Shown: positions 44,692 to 52,415 of the stretch, in pieces
Position numbering within the stretch: the stretch's first letter is position 1
Layout of the letters: every line of letters begins with the position of its first letter
Origin: Bradyrhizobium sp. BRP22
Lineage (GTDB): Bacteria; Pseudomonadota; Alphaproteobacteria; Rhizobiales; Xanthobacteraceae
NCBI RefSeq assembly: GCF_020194175.1
Contig: NZ_JADYVX010000020.1
Coordinates: 62,001 to 126,000 of the forward strand
Direction of reading: 5' to 3'
Length of the DNA stretch: 64,000 bases
Program-made: the position numbers and the translations under genes
Notes under the pieces: generated by a model
The model's input: only the letters and a program-made list of their open reading frames with translations
The model's database searches: none
What the model was told of the DNA's origin: nothing

Positions 44692-46110
44692 ATGGCCAAT
44701 CTGACGATTCGCAAGCTCGATGACGCCGTCCGAGACGAACTGCGCCTGCGGGCCGCCCGCAGCGGCCGCTCAGTCGAGGACGAGGTCCGGGTCATCCTGG
44801 GCGAAGCGGTGACAAGGTTGCCCTCCGAGGTCCCGGCAACGGTGTCTGCACAGCGTCCGCATGGGCTTCCAGCATCGGCCAGCGGCCTAGCCCGTCTGAC
44901 CCTGATCATCGGCGGCGGCATCGCCGCCTACAAGGCACTGGATTTGATCCGGCGGCTCAAGGAACGCCGTATTGAAGTCCGCTGCGTGCTGACCAAGGCG
45001 GCGCAGCAATTCGTCACCCCGCTGGCGGCCAGCGCCCTGTCGCACGAGCGCGTCTATACCGACCTGTTCGATGCCGAGAGCGAATTCGATGCCGGCCACA
45101 TCCGCCTCGCGCGCGAATGCGACCTGATCGTGGTGGCGCCGGCGACCGCGGACTTGATTGCGAAAATGGCGCATGGCCATGCCGACGACCTCGCCTCCGC
45201 GATCCTGCTCGCCGCTAATCGTCCGATCCTGCTGGCGCCCGCAATGAATCCGCTGATGTGGAACAACGCCGCCACCCGCCGCAACGTGCTGCAGCTCCGT
45301 CGCGACGGCATCCTGACAGTGGGCCCGAATGCCGGCGAGATGGCGGAAGCGGGCGAAGCCGGCGTCGGGCGGATGGCCGAGCCGACGGAGATCGCCGCCG
45401 CCGCCGAGCATATCCTGCGCCCGCCGCAGCCGCGCCCGCTTGCCGGCAAGCGGGTGCTGATCACCGCAGGCCCGACGCATGAGGCGATCGATCCGGTGCG
45501 CTATATCGCCAATCGCTCCTCGGGCAAGCAGGGCTTTGCCATCGCGACCGCCGCGCGCAGTGCCGGCGCCGAAGTTGTTTTGGTCTCGGGGCCCGTCGAT
45601 CTCGCGGAGCCAGCCGGCGTGTCCGTGATCTCTGTGGAATCCGCGCGCGACATGCTGCACCGCGTGGAAGCGGCGCTGCCCGTCGATGTCGCGATCTTCG
45701 CGGCCGCGGTCGCCGACTGGCGGGTCGCCAATGAAGGCGAGCAGAAGCTGAAGAAGACCGCCGCCGGCGTGCCGTCGCTGCAACTGGTCGAGAACCCCGA
45801 CATCCTCGCCACGATCTCAAAGCTGAAAGACAAGCGTCCGCCGTTGGTGATCGGCTTTGCCGCTGAAACTGAGCATCTGATCGAGAACGCCAAGGCCAAG
45901 ATCGTCCGCAAGGGCTGCGACTGGATCGTGGCCAACGACGTTTCACCCACCACCGGCGTGATGGGCGGCGACCGCAACACCGTTCATCTGCTGACGCGCG
46001 AGGGCGAGGGCGAGGATATCAGCGTCGATTCCTGGCCGGTCATGACCAAGGAACAGGTCGCGACCGAGCTGGTGGCGCGGATCGCGGGAGCCGTGGAGAC
46101 GAAATCGTGA
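44692..46110 (+). CDS. coaBC: CoaBC with N-terminal FitA-type ribbon-helix-helix domain
   Basis: Bifunctional enzyme of 472 residues that couples 4'-phosphopantothenate to cysteine (CoaB) and decarboxylates the product (CoaC) in coenzyme A synthesis. The CoaC domain (about 67-240) has GGGIAAYK, catalytic His136 (GHIRLARE) and the PAMN motif (183-186). The CoaB domain (about 250-465) has LITAGPTHEAIDPVRYI, NRSSGKQG, AAVADWR and KLKKTAAG. Ahead of this, residues 1-42 (MANLTIRKLDDAVRDELRLR, then AARSGRSVEDEVRVIL) match the ribbon-helix-helix antitoxin FitA pattern, joined by a linker of about 24 residues. The frame is continuous, with no internal stop. The RHH part would bind DNA as a dimer, and a dyad lies just upstream. 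It overlaps dut by 4 bp. Confidence 0.93.
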   Translation: MANLTIRKLDDAVRDELRLRAARSGRSVEDEVRVILGEAVTRLPSEVPATVSAQRPHGLPASASGLARLTLIIGGGIAAYKALDLIRRLKERRIEVRCVLTKAAQQFVTPLAASALSHERVYTDLFDAESEFDAGHIRLARECDLIVVAPATADLIAKMAHGHADDLASAILLAANRPILLAPAMNPLMWNNAATRRNVLQLRRDGILTVGPNAGEMAEAGEAGVGRMAEPTEIAAAAEHILRPPQPRPLAGKRVLITAGPTHEAIDPVRYIANRSSGKQGFAIATAARSAGAEVVLVSGPVDLAEPAGVSVISVESARDMLHRVEAALPVDVAIFAAAVADWRVANEGEQKLKKTAAGVPSLQLVENPDILATISKLKDKRPPLVIGFAAETEHLIENAKAKIVRKGCDWIVANDVSPTTGVMGGDRNTVHLLTREGEGEDISVDSWPVMTKEQVATELVARIAGAVETKS

Positions 46111-46565
46111 GTGGGACAATCAAGGTCGATGTCCGGCAATTGCCGCATGGCGAAGGCCTTCCGCTGCCAGCCTATCAGACAGCCGATGCCGCCGGGCTTG
46201 ATCTGCTGGCCGCCGTTCCCGAAGAAGCGCCGCTGGTGCTCGCATCAGGCACATACGCGATGGTTCCGACCGCGCTGACGATCGCGCTGCCGCCGGGCTA
46301 TGAGGCGCAGGTGCGGCCCCGTTCCGGGCTCGCCGCCAAACACGGCGTCACCGTGTTGAATTCGCCGGGCACGATCGATGCCGACTATCGCGGCGAGATC
46401 AACGTGCTCCTGATCAATCACGGCCAAGCACCGTTTTCGATCCGACGCGGCGAGCGCATCGCGCAGATTGTGATCGCGCCGGTCGTGCAGGCAGAGCTGG
46501 TTCCGGTGACCGCCCTGTCGAGCACCGAACGAGGCGGCGGCGGCTTTGGTTCAACGGGAAGATAG
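46107..46565 (+). CDS. dut: dUTP diphosphatase
   Basis: Trimeric dUTPase of 152 residues that hydrolyses dUTP to dUMP, keeping uracil out of DNA and feeding dTMP synthesis. All five motifs are visible: ADAAGLDLLA, PRSGLAAKHG, NSPGTIDADYRGE, RGERIAQIV and the glycine-rich tail ERGGGGFGSTG. It starts with GTG 46107, overlapping the coaBC stop. The coaBC-dut pair is conserved widely. Confidence 0.97.
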   Translation: MSGTIKVDVRQLPHGEGLPLPAYQTADAAGLDLLAAVPEEAPLVLASGTYAMVPTALTIALPPGYEAQVRPRSGLAAKHGVTVLNSPGTIDADYRGEINVLLINHGQAPFSIRRGERIAQIVIAPVVQAELVPVTALSSTERGGGGFGSTGR

Positions 46566-46900
46566 CTCAGATTCGTCGCCGGGGCGGAGCCAACCGGTCG
46601 CGCGAACGGGCGCCCGATGACAAGGCTCCGTACAACCCGGGACATCTGCATCCACATTTGCCGGTGGACCCGGGTTACGCCGGCGCTTCACCCAGGCTAC
46701 ACTGACGTAACTGATAAGCCATTCGAATACGGATAAAATTTGCGCAAGCGCTCGAATTGAGGTCCGCATTTTTCACAGCGTATCCTGCGTTCACGATCTG
46801 GACTCTTACTCGCTGAGTCAGCTTGAGGATATGCTTTCACGATTCGTGAGCACGGCGGGGGTCTAACGCCGGGCTGAAGTCGTGCGTTCTGGGGCAAATT
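46566..46900. other. 335-bp gap before divL with clustered GANTC sites
   Basis: No gene is seen. It holds an inverted repeat built from CCCGGG-like halves around 46638-46675 and four GANTC sites: 46570, 46801, 46815 and 46841. The middle two form GACTC-N9-GAGTC. GANTC is the target of the cell-cycle methylase CcrM. Confidence 0.6.
46801..46845 (+). promoter_or_regulatory. GANTC (CcrM) site cluster upstream of divL
   Basis: GACTC at 46801-46805, GAGTC at 46815-46819 and GATTC at 46841-46845, within 100 bp of the divL start. Methylation state could tune transcription during the cell cycle. Confidence 0.4.
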
Positions 46901-49420
46901 ATGTCGGGCGTGGTCGCCGCAATGCGTCGAACCCTGCTGTCGTGCACCTCACTGGCGCGCGACGGCCTGATCGGGCTCGCCGCCACGCTTGCGCTACCCG
47001 CCGGATCAGCGCGCGCCGCCGACTGGCTGCTCGAGCCGGTAATCTCGGCGTGGTTCGACCTCGATCACCAGGAATTCGTCCTTTTCACCGCCGCGGTGGC
47101 CTTGCTCGGCTTTTCCGTGGTCGCCGCGATCCTCTTGATGCGCACGCGCGCACGCGCCAGCCGCAGCGAGGGACGTCTGCGCGCCGAGATCGCCGATCTG
47201 CAGGCCCAATCCGATCGCCTGCGCGCGCTACTGTTCGCCGAGCCGCAGGTCCTGATTTCCTGGGCGGCTGGCGACAACCGTCCCGAGATCAGCGGCGACA
47301 TCGCATTGCTCACCTCCCAGGAGGCGACGCAGAACTCGCCGCAGCGCGTGCTGGCGTTCGGAACCTGGCTGCCGCCGGAACCGGCGCTGCAGATGGACCA
47401 TGCCGTCGACGCGCTGCGCGAGGCCGGCCAGGGCTTCCTGCTCAACCTCACCACCTCCAACGGCCGCGCCATCGAGGCGATGGGCCGCGCCATCGGCGGC
47501 CAGGCGATCGTGCGGATGCGCGAGCTTGGCGGCTTGCGCCGCGAACTGGCTGAAGCCAATCTGCGCTACAAGATGCTGCAGGAGGAGACCGAGCTGCTGC
47601 GCGATTTCGCCGCCGCCGCGCCATGGCCAATCTGGGCCAAGAATGCGCAGGACGACCTGCGCTACGCCAACACGGCCTATCTGCGCGCGACCGAGGGCGC
47701 GAGCATCGCGGATGCGATCAAGCGCAATCTCGAACTCCTGGAGAACGACCAGCGGATCGAGATGGCCAAGGCGCTGCACGAATATTCGACCTATGCCGCG
47801 CGACTGCCGATCGTGGTCGGCGGCGAGCGGCGGATCTACGACGTCCAGGCGCTGAAGCTTGCCGGCGGCAGCGCCGGCATTGCCATCGACGCCAGCGAAG
47901 TCGCCGCGCTTCGCGCCGCGCTCACCCGGATGGCGGAAGCGCATCGCCGCACCCTCGACCAGCTCTCTTCCGGCGTGGCCGTGTTCGGCGCCGACCGGCG
48001 GCTTGCCTTTTACAACGAATCCTACCGCCGCCTCTGGGACCTCGATCAGGCGTTCCTCGATAGCAATCCGGACGATACCAGCATCCTCGACCGGCTGCGC
48101 GCCGCCCGCAAACTGCCGGAGCAGCCGGATTTCCGCGCCTGGAAGGCCAAGCTGCACGAAGCCTATCGCGCCGTCGACCCGGAGAGCTACACTTGGTTCC
48201 TGCCCGACGGCCGCGCAGTCAGTGTCGTCACCACGCCGAACCTCGAAGGCGGCGTCACCTATCTTTTCGACAATGTCACCGAAAGCCTCGACCTGGCGCG
48301 TCGCTTCGACGGCCTGATCCGGGTCCAGCACGAAACCCTCGACAACCTGAACGAGGCTGTGGCGGTGTTCGGCAGCAACGGCCGGGTGCAATTGTTCAAC
48401 CCGGCGTTCGCGACGATGTGGAAGCTGCCGGCGGATGCGCTGCGCGAGCAGCCGCATATCGAGACCGTGGAAGCGCTGTGCAAGCCACTGTTCGACGATC
48501 CGATCGTCTGGCGGGCGCTGCGCGAGGCGATCACTGCGATCGAGAACCGGGCCCAGGTTGCGCTGAAGCTCGAGCGCAAGGACGGCAGCGTGCTCCATTG
48601 CATGACCATGCCGCTGCCCGACGGCGCGACCATGCTGACGTTCCAGGACATCACCGACACCGAAAATGTCGAACGCGCGCTGCGCGAGCGCAACGAGGCG
48701 CTCGAAGCCGCCGACCAGATGAAGGTCGATTTCGTCCATCACGTGTCCTACGAATTGCGCGCGCCGCTCACCACCATCATCGGCTTCGCGCATTTCCTCT
48801 CCGATCCCGCCACTGGGCCGCTCAATGCGAAGCAGGCCGAATATCTCGACTACGTCACCAAATCGACCAATGCGCTGCTCGCGCTCACCAACAACATCCT
48901 CGATCTCGCCACCATCGATGCCGGCGCGATGACGCTCGAGCTCGGCTCCGTCGATATCGGCAAGACGATCGAGGCCGCCGCCGAAGGCATCCAGGACCGG
49001 CTCGCGACCGACCGCATCACGCTCAAGGTCGACATCGAGCCCAATATCGGCGAATTCATCGGCGATGAACGACGCGTGGTGCAGGTGCTCTATAACCTGC
49101 TCGCCAATGCCGTCGGATTCTCCCCGCATGACGGCACGGTCACGATCTCTGCGCGACGCGCCGAGCATAGCGTCGTGTTCGCGGTGACCGACACCGGCCC
49201 CGGCATCGCGCCTGAAGTCAAGGACAAGGTGTTCAACTGGTTCGAGAGCCATTCCCATGGCTCGCGGCACCGCGGCGCCGGCCTCGGCCTGTCGCTGGTG
49301 CGCTCCTTCGTCGAGCTGCATGGCGGCAAGGTGCGCGTCGATTCGACTGTTGGCAAAGGCACGACCGTGACCTGCGTGTTTCCGGTCGACCAGAACGCGC
49401 ATCGCAACGCCGCCGAATGA
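46901..49420 (+). CDS. divL: DivL-type PAS sensor kinase with tyrosine H-box
   Basis: Protein of 839 residues. The N-terminal membrane part has a hydrophobic stretch at about 18-40 and a second (FTAAVALLGFSVVAAILLM, about 62-80). Several PAS-like domains follow (about 205-300, 315-440, 455-590). The dimerisation domain has the H-box VSYELRAPL, with Tyr617 where kinases have His. The ATPase domain has an N-box-like NLLANAVGFS, DTGPGIAPE and GAGLGLSLV. A tyrosine H-box is the hallmark of Caulobacter DivL, which controls CckA-CtrA signalling with DivK. The position directly before tsaE also matches divL loci. The stop overlaps the next start by 4 bp. Confidence 0.88.
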   Translation: MSGVVAAMRRTLLSCTSLARDGLIGLAATLALPAGSARAADWLLEPVISAWFDLDHQEFVLFTAAVALLGFSVVAAILLMRTRARASRSEGRLRAEIADLQAQSDRLRALLFAEPQVLISWAAGDNRPEISGDIALLTSQEATQNSPQRVLAFGTWLPPEPALQMDHAVDALREAGQGFLLNLTTSNGRAIEAMGRAIGGQAIVRMRELGGLRRELAEANLRYKMLQEETELLRDFAAAAPWPIWAKNAQDDLRYANTAYLRATEGASIADAIKRNLELLENDQRIEMAKALHEYSTYAARLPIVVGGERRIYDVQALKLAGGSAGIAIDASEVAALRAALTRMAEAHRRTLDQLSSGVAVFGADRRLAFYNESYRRLWDLDQAFLDSNPDDTSILDRLRAARKLPEQPDFRAWKAKLHEAYRAVDPESYTWFLPDGRAVSVVTTPNLEGGVTYLFDNVTESLDLARRFDGLIRVQHETLDNLNEAVAVFGSNGRVQLFNPAFATMWKLPADALREQPHIETVEALCKPLFDDPIVWRALREAITAIENRAQVALKLERKDGSVLHCMTMPLPDGATMLTFQDITDTENVERALRERNEALEAADQMKVDFVHHVSYELRAPLTTIIGFAHFLSDPATGPLNAKQAEYLDYVTKSTNALLALTNNILDLATIDAGAMTLELGSVDIGKTIEAAAEGIQDRLATDRITLKVDIEPNIGEFIGDERRVVQVLYNLLANAVGFSPHDGTVTISARRAEHSVVFAVTDTGPGIAPEVKDKVFNWFESHSHGSRHRGAGLGLSLVRSFVELHGGKVRVDSTVGKGTTVTCVFPVDQNAHRNAAE

Positions 49421-50940
49421 TTGTCACCAGCACATTCTCGGTCGCACTCGCCAATGAGACCGCGACCGCGCATCTGATGGCCGATCTCGCGCTCTTGATC
49501 GGCCCGGGCGAAGTCATCGCGCTCTCCGGCGACCTCGGCGCCGGCAAGACCGCCGCGGCCCGCGCGCTGATCCGCTATCTCGCCGCTGACGATACGCTGG
49601 AAGTGCCAAGCCCGACATTTACGCTGGCGCAAAGCTACGAGCTGCCGGCGTTCCCGCTTGTTCACGCCGATCTCTATCGCATCAATGACGCGAGCGAGCT
49701 CGACGAGATCGGGCTGTCGCCTTTGCCCGACGCCACGGTGGCGCTCATCGAATGGCCGGAGCGGGCGCCGGATGCCCTGCCGCCAGACCGCATCGACATT
49801 GCACTGAGCCATCGGCCGGCACTGGGATCGACCGCGCGCGCCGCCGAGATCACCGGCCACGGCAAGGCGGCCGCCGTCGTCACGCGGCTGAAGGCGCTGC
49901 GCCAATTCCTCGACAATGCCGGCTATATCGACGCGCGGCGCGAGCGCATGCCCGGCGACGCCTCGACCCGCTCCTATGCCCGGTTGTTCGACGACAATGG
50001 CAGCGTCATCCTGATGAACTCGCCGCGCCGTCCCGACGGGCCGGCGATCTATGACGGCAAGTCCTACAGCGCGGCAGTTCATCTCGCCGAAGACGTCAAG
50101 CCGTTCGTCGCCATCGATAACGGCCTGCGCGAGCATGGCTTCTCCGCACCTGCGATCCGCCACGCCGACCTTGATCTGGGCTTCCTGATCACCGAGGATT
50201 TCGGCAAGGACAGCGTCGTCGAAGGCGATCCGCCGGCACCGATCACGGCGCGCTACGAAGCGGCGACCGACATGCTGGCGGCGCTGCATCGGGAGAAGCT
50301 GCCGGACACGCTGCCGCTGACGCCGCAGCTCACCTACGAGATCCCCGTCTTCGACATCGACGCTTGGCTGGTCGAAATCGGGCTGATGATCGAATGGTAC
50401 TTGCCGGACCGCAGCGTCACGCTTGCCCCCGAGCTGCGCGACGAGTTTTTCGCGATGTGGCGAACGGTGCTGGAGAAGCCGGCCGCCGCGCCGCGAACCT
50501 GGGTGATGCGTGACTTCCACTCGCCAAACCTGATCTGGCTTGGCGAGCGCACGGGAATCCTGCGGGTCGGCGTGATCGACTTCCAGGACGCCGTGCTGGG
50601 CCCTGCCACCTACGATTTGGTGTCGCTGTTGCAGGATGCGCGGATCGACGTGCCCGAATCGCTCGAGCTCACGCTGCTCTCCCGCTACATCAAGGCGCGG
50701 CGGGCCACCGAAGAGCATTTCGACGCGGCCGGCTTCGCGGAGCTCTACGCGATCATGTCGGCCCAGCGTAACACCCGTCTGCTGGGGACCTTTGCGCGGC
50801 TCAACGGGCGGGACGGCAAGCCGCATTATCTCAGGCACCAGCCGCGGATCTGGACCTATCTTACTCGTTCACTGGCTCACCCCGCTCTGGCCGGTCTCCG
50901 CGAATGGTACGCTGCCCACGTCCCGCCGCCGGGCGCCTGA
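49417..50940 (+). CDS. TsaE-AmgK fusion: tRNA t6A factor plus sugar kinase
   Basis: Single frame of 507 residues joining two enzymes. Residues 1 to about 150 are TsaE, the ATPase of t6A synthesis (Walker A SGDLGAGKTAAARA, then VPSPTFTLAQSYE and HADLYRI). Residues about 165-507 are an aminoglycoside-phosphotransferase-fold kinase like AmgK, which phosphorylates N-acetylmuramate/N-acetylglucosamine at C1 in peptidoglycan recycling (RMPGDASTRSYARL, catalytic MRDFHSPNLIWL, metal-binding GVIDFQDAVLGP). MurU, the next enzyme of that route, is encoded two genes downstream. ATG 49417 overlaps the divL stop. No stop or frameshift separates the halves. Confidence 0.9.
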   Translation: MIVTSTFSVALANETATAHLMADLALLIGPGEVIALSGDLGAGKTAAARALIRYLAADDTLEVPSPTFTLAQSYELPAFPLVHADLYRINDASELDEIGLSPLPDATVALIEWPERAPDALPPDRIDIALSHRPALGSTARAAEITGHGKAAAVVTRLKALRQFLDNAGYIDARRERMPGDASTRSYARLFDDNGSVILMNSPRRPDGPAIYDGKSYSAAVHLAEDVKPFVAIDNGLREHGFSAPAIRHADLDLGFLITEDFGKDSVVEGDPPAPITARYEAATDMLAALHREKLPDTLPLTPQLTYEIPVFDIDAWLVEIGLMIEWYLPDRSVTLAPELRDEFFAMWRTVLEKPAAAPRTWVMRDFHSPNLIWLGERTGILRVGVIDFQDAVLGPATYDLVSLLQDARIDVPESLELTLLSRYIKARRATEEHFDAAGFAELYAIMSAQRNTRLLGTFARLNGRDGKPHYLRHQPRIWTYLTRSLAHPALAGLREWYAAHVPPPGA

Positions 50941-51023
50941 TTTACCCCCTGTTAGCCCGAGCTGCCCTAGTGTGACACACGCTCCGGGTGCAGGGCGGCT
51001 TGATCAGGGCTTTGAGTTTGGCG

Positions 51024-51344
51024 ATGAAGACAGAACGGCGCCGCGGCGAGCGTGTCACCTTCGAACGCGGCATTCCCGCGCATATGATGGGGATCGACGG
51101 CACGTGGCGGCGCGATTGCACCATGGAAGACGTTTCCGAGACCGGCGCCAAGCTGACGGTCGAGGGCTCGGTGGAGGGCCTGCACCTGAAGGAATTCTTC
51201 CTGCTGTTGTCATCGACCGGGCTCGCCTATCGCCGCTGCGAATTGTCCTGGGTCAATGGCGACCAGATCGGGGTCAATTTCCTCAAGCAGGGGGAGAAGA
51301 AGAAGAAGGCGGGCAAACGCGGCTCGCAAACGACCGACGCCTGA
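51024..51344 (+). CDS. PilZ-domain protein
   Basis: Single-domain protein of 106 residues. The c-di-GMP-binding signature is present: basic ERRRGERVTF at the N-terminus (RxxxR) and EDVSETGAKL (DxSxxG). The tail is lysine-rich (KQGEKKKKAGKRG). ATG 51024 starts right at the RxxxR region; an in-frame GTG at 50988 is possible but less likely. It lies 83 bp after the tsaE-amgK fusion and 141 bp before murU, between two peptidoglycan-recycling genes. Its output partner is unknown. Confidence 0.85.
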   Translation: MKTERRRGERVTFERGIPAHMMGIDGTWRRDCTMEDVSETGAKLTVEGSVEGLHLKEFFLLLSSTGLAYRRCELSWVNGDQIGVNFLKQGEKKKKAGKRGSQTTDA

Positions 51345-51485
51345 AGATTGTTGTTTTTGACGCGTTTTCTTCCCCGTCGCACGGCCGTCATGTCCGGCGA
51401 CTATCGCGTCGACCCCATGCGCGCCCCGAATCCGCGTGATAGGGTGACGCATAACATGATTTGAACGGTTCGAGAGCCCGGAAGA

Positions 51486-52208
51486 ATGCCCGTCACCCCC
51501 CGTAAAGCCATGGTCCTCGCTGCCGGTCTCGGCCTGCGGATGCGGCCTTTGACCGACCATATGCCGAAGCCGCTGGTGAGCGTGGCGGGCCAGCCGTTGC
51601 TCGATCATGTCCTGGACAAGCTTGCCGCTGCCGACGTCAGCGAGGCCGTGGTCAACGTGCACTATCTGCCCGACCAGATCATCGAGCACGTCAAGACGCG
51701 GAAGCAGCCGCGGGTGATCATCTCGGACGAGCGCGACAAGGTGCTGGGCACCGGCGGCGCCGTGGTGAAGGCATTGCCGCTGCTCGGGCCCGAGCCGTTC
51801 TTCCATGTCAACGCCGACACCATGTGGATCGACGGCGTGCGGCCGAATCTGGCGCGACTCGCGGAAACCTTCGATCCCGCCAGAATGGACATCCTGTTGC
51901 TGATGGCGCCGACCGCGAGCAGCATCGGCTATAGCGGCCGCGGCGACTATTCCATGCTGCCGGACGGCGCGCTGCGCAAGCGGCGGGAACAGCAGGTGGT
52001 GCCGTTCGTCTATGCTGGCGCCGCGATCATGTCGCCGTCGATCTTTTCCGACGCCCCTGCGAGCGAGTTCTCGCTGACCAGGCTGTTCGACCGCGCCAAT
52101 GAGCAGGAGCGGCTGTTCGGGCTCAGGCTCGACGGTGTCTGGATGCATGTTGGAACCCCCGACGCCGTGCAAGCCGCCGAAGAAGCGTTTTTGGAAAGCG
52201 TGGCCTGA
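51486..52208 (+). CDS. murU: N-acetylmuramate-1-phosphate uridylyltransferase MurU
   Basis: Nucleotidyltransferase of 240 residues that converts MurNAc-1-phosphate to UDP-MurNAc, bypassing the fosfomycin-sensitive MurA step. The signature LAAGLGLRMRPLTDHMPKPL is at about 12-31, with the metal Asp in FFHVNADTMWIDG. Its place downstream of an AmgK domain supports MurU rather than a generic sugar nucleotidyltransferase. It is followed by a dispersed repeat and addB. Confidence 0.88.
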   Translation: MPVTPRKAMVLAAGLGLRMRPLTDHMPKPLVSVAGQPLLDHVLDKLAAADVSEAVVNVHYLPDQIIEHVKTRKQPRVIISDERDKVLGTGGAVVKALPLLGPEPFFHVNADTMWIDGVRPNLARLAETFDPARMDILLLMAPTASSIGYSGRGDYSMLPDGALRKRREQQVVPFVYAGAAIMSPSIFSDAPASEFSLTRLFDRANEQERLFGLRLDGVWMHVGTPDAVQAAEEAFLESVA

Positions 52209-52235
52209 TCTGCTAGAGCCCGCCACAATCCGGCC

Positions 52236-52336
52236 GTCATGCCCCGCGCATGCGGGGCATCCAGTACGCCGCTGCCTCTCGGCTCAATCACCGCAGCCTC
52301 TGGAATACTGGATCACCCGCTTTCGCGGGTGATGAC
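52236..52336. repeat. Dispersed palindrome, GTCATGCCCCGC...GCGGGTGATGAC type
   Basis: Left hairpin GCCCCGCGCATGCGGGGC, right hairpin ATCACCCGCTTTCGCGGGTGAT, variable centre ending AATACTGGAT. Member of the family at 23221, 30153 and 39379. Confidence 0.85.
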
Positions 52337-52359
52337 CGGTGCGTAGCGGTTGAGCGCGC

Positions 52360-52410
52360 ATGACCATTGAGAGATCGCCGCCTATATTACTGCCTGATTC
52401 CGAATCAGGC
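52360..52410 (+). promoter_or_regulatory. addB promoter-like pair and palindrome
   Basis: ATGACC (52360-52365), 16-bp spacer, CTATAT (52382-52387), followed by the perfect palindrome GCCTGATT-CCG-AATCAGGC (52392-52410). The palindrome contains two overlapping-type GANTC sites and ends 5 bp before the addB ATG, where a ribosome site would be expected. Confidence 0.4.
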
Positions 52411-52415
52411 TCCTC

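Noticed and set aside
44692..44830. The RHH segment as a separate antitoxin gene frameshifted into coaBC
   Set aside because: The segment is in the same frame as CoaBC with no stop between them, and no toxin gene follows; fusion is the simpler reading.
47228..49402. 724-codon open frame antisense to divL
   Set aside because: Shadow of the PAS kinase gene; no conserved motif and no ribosome site.
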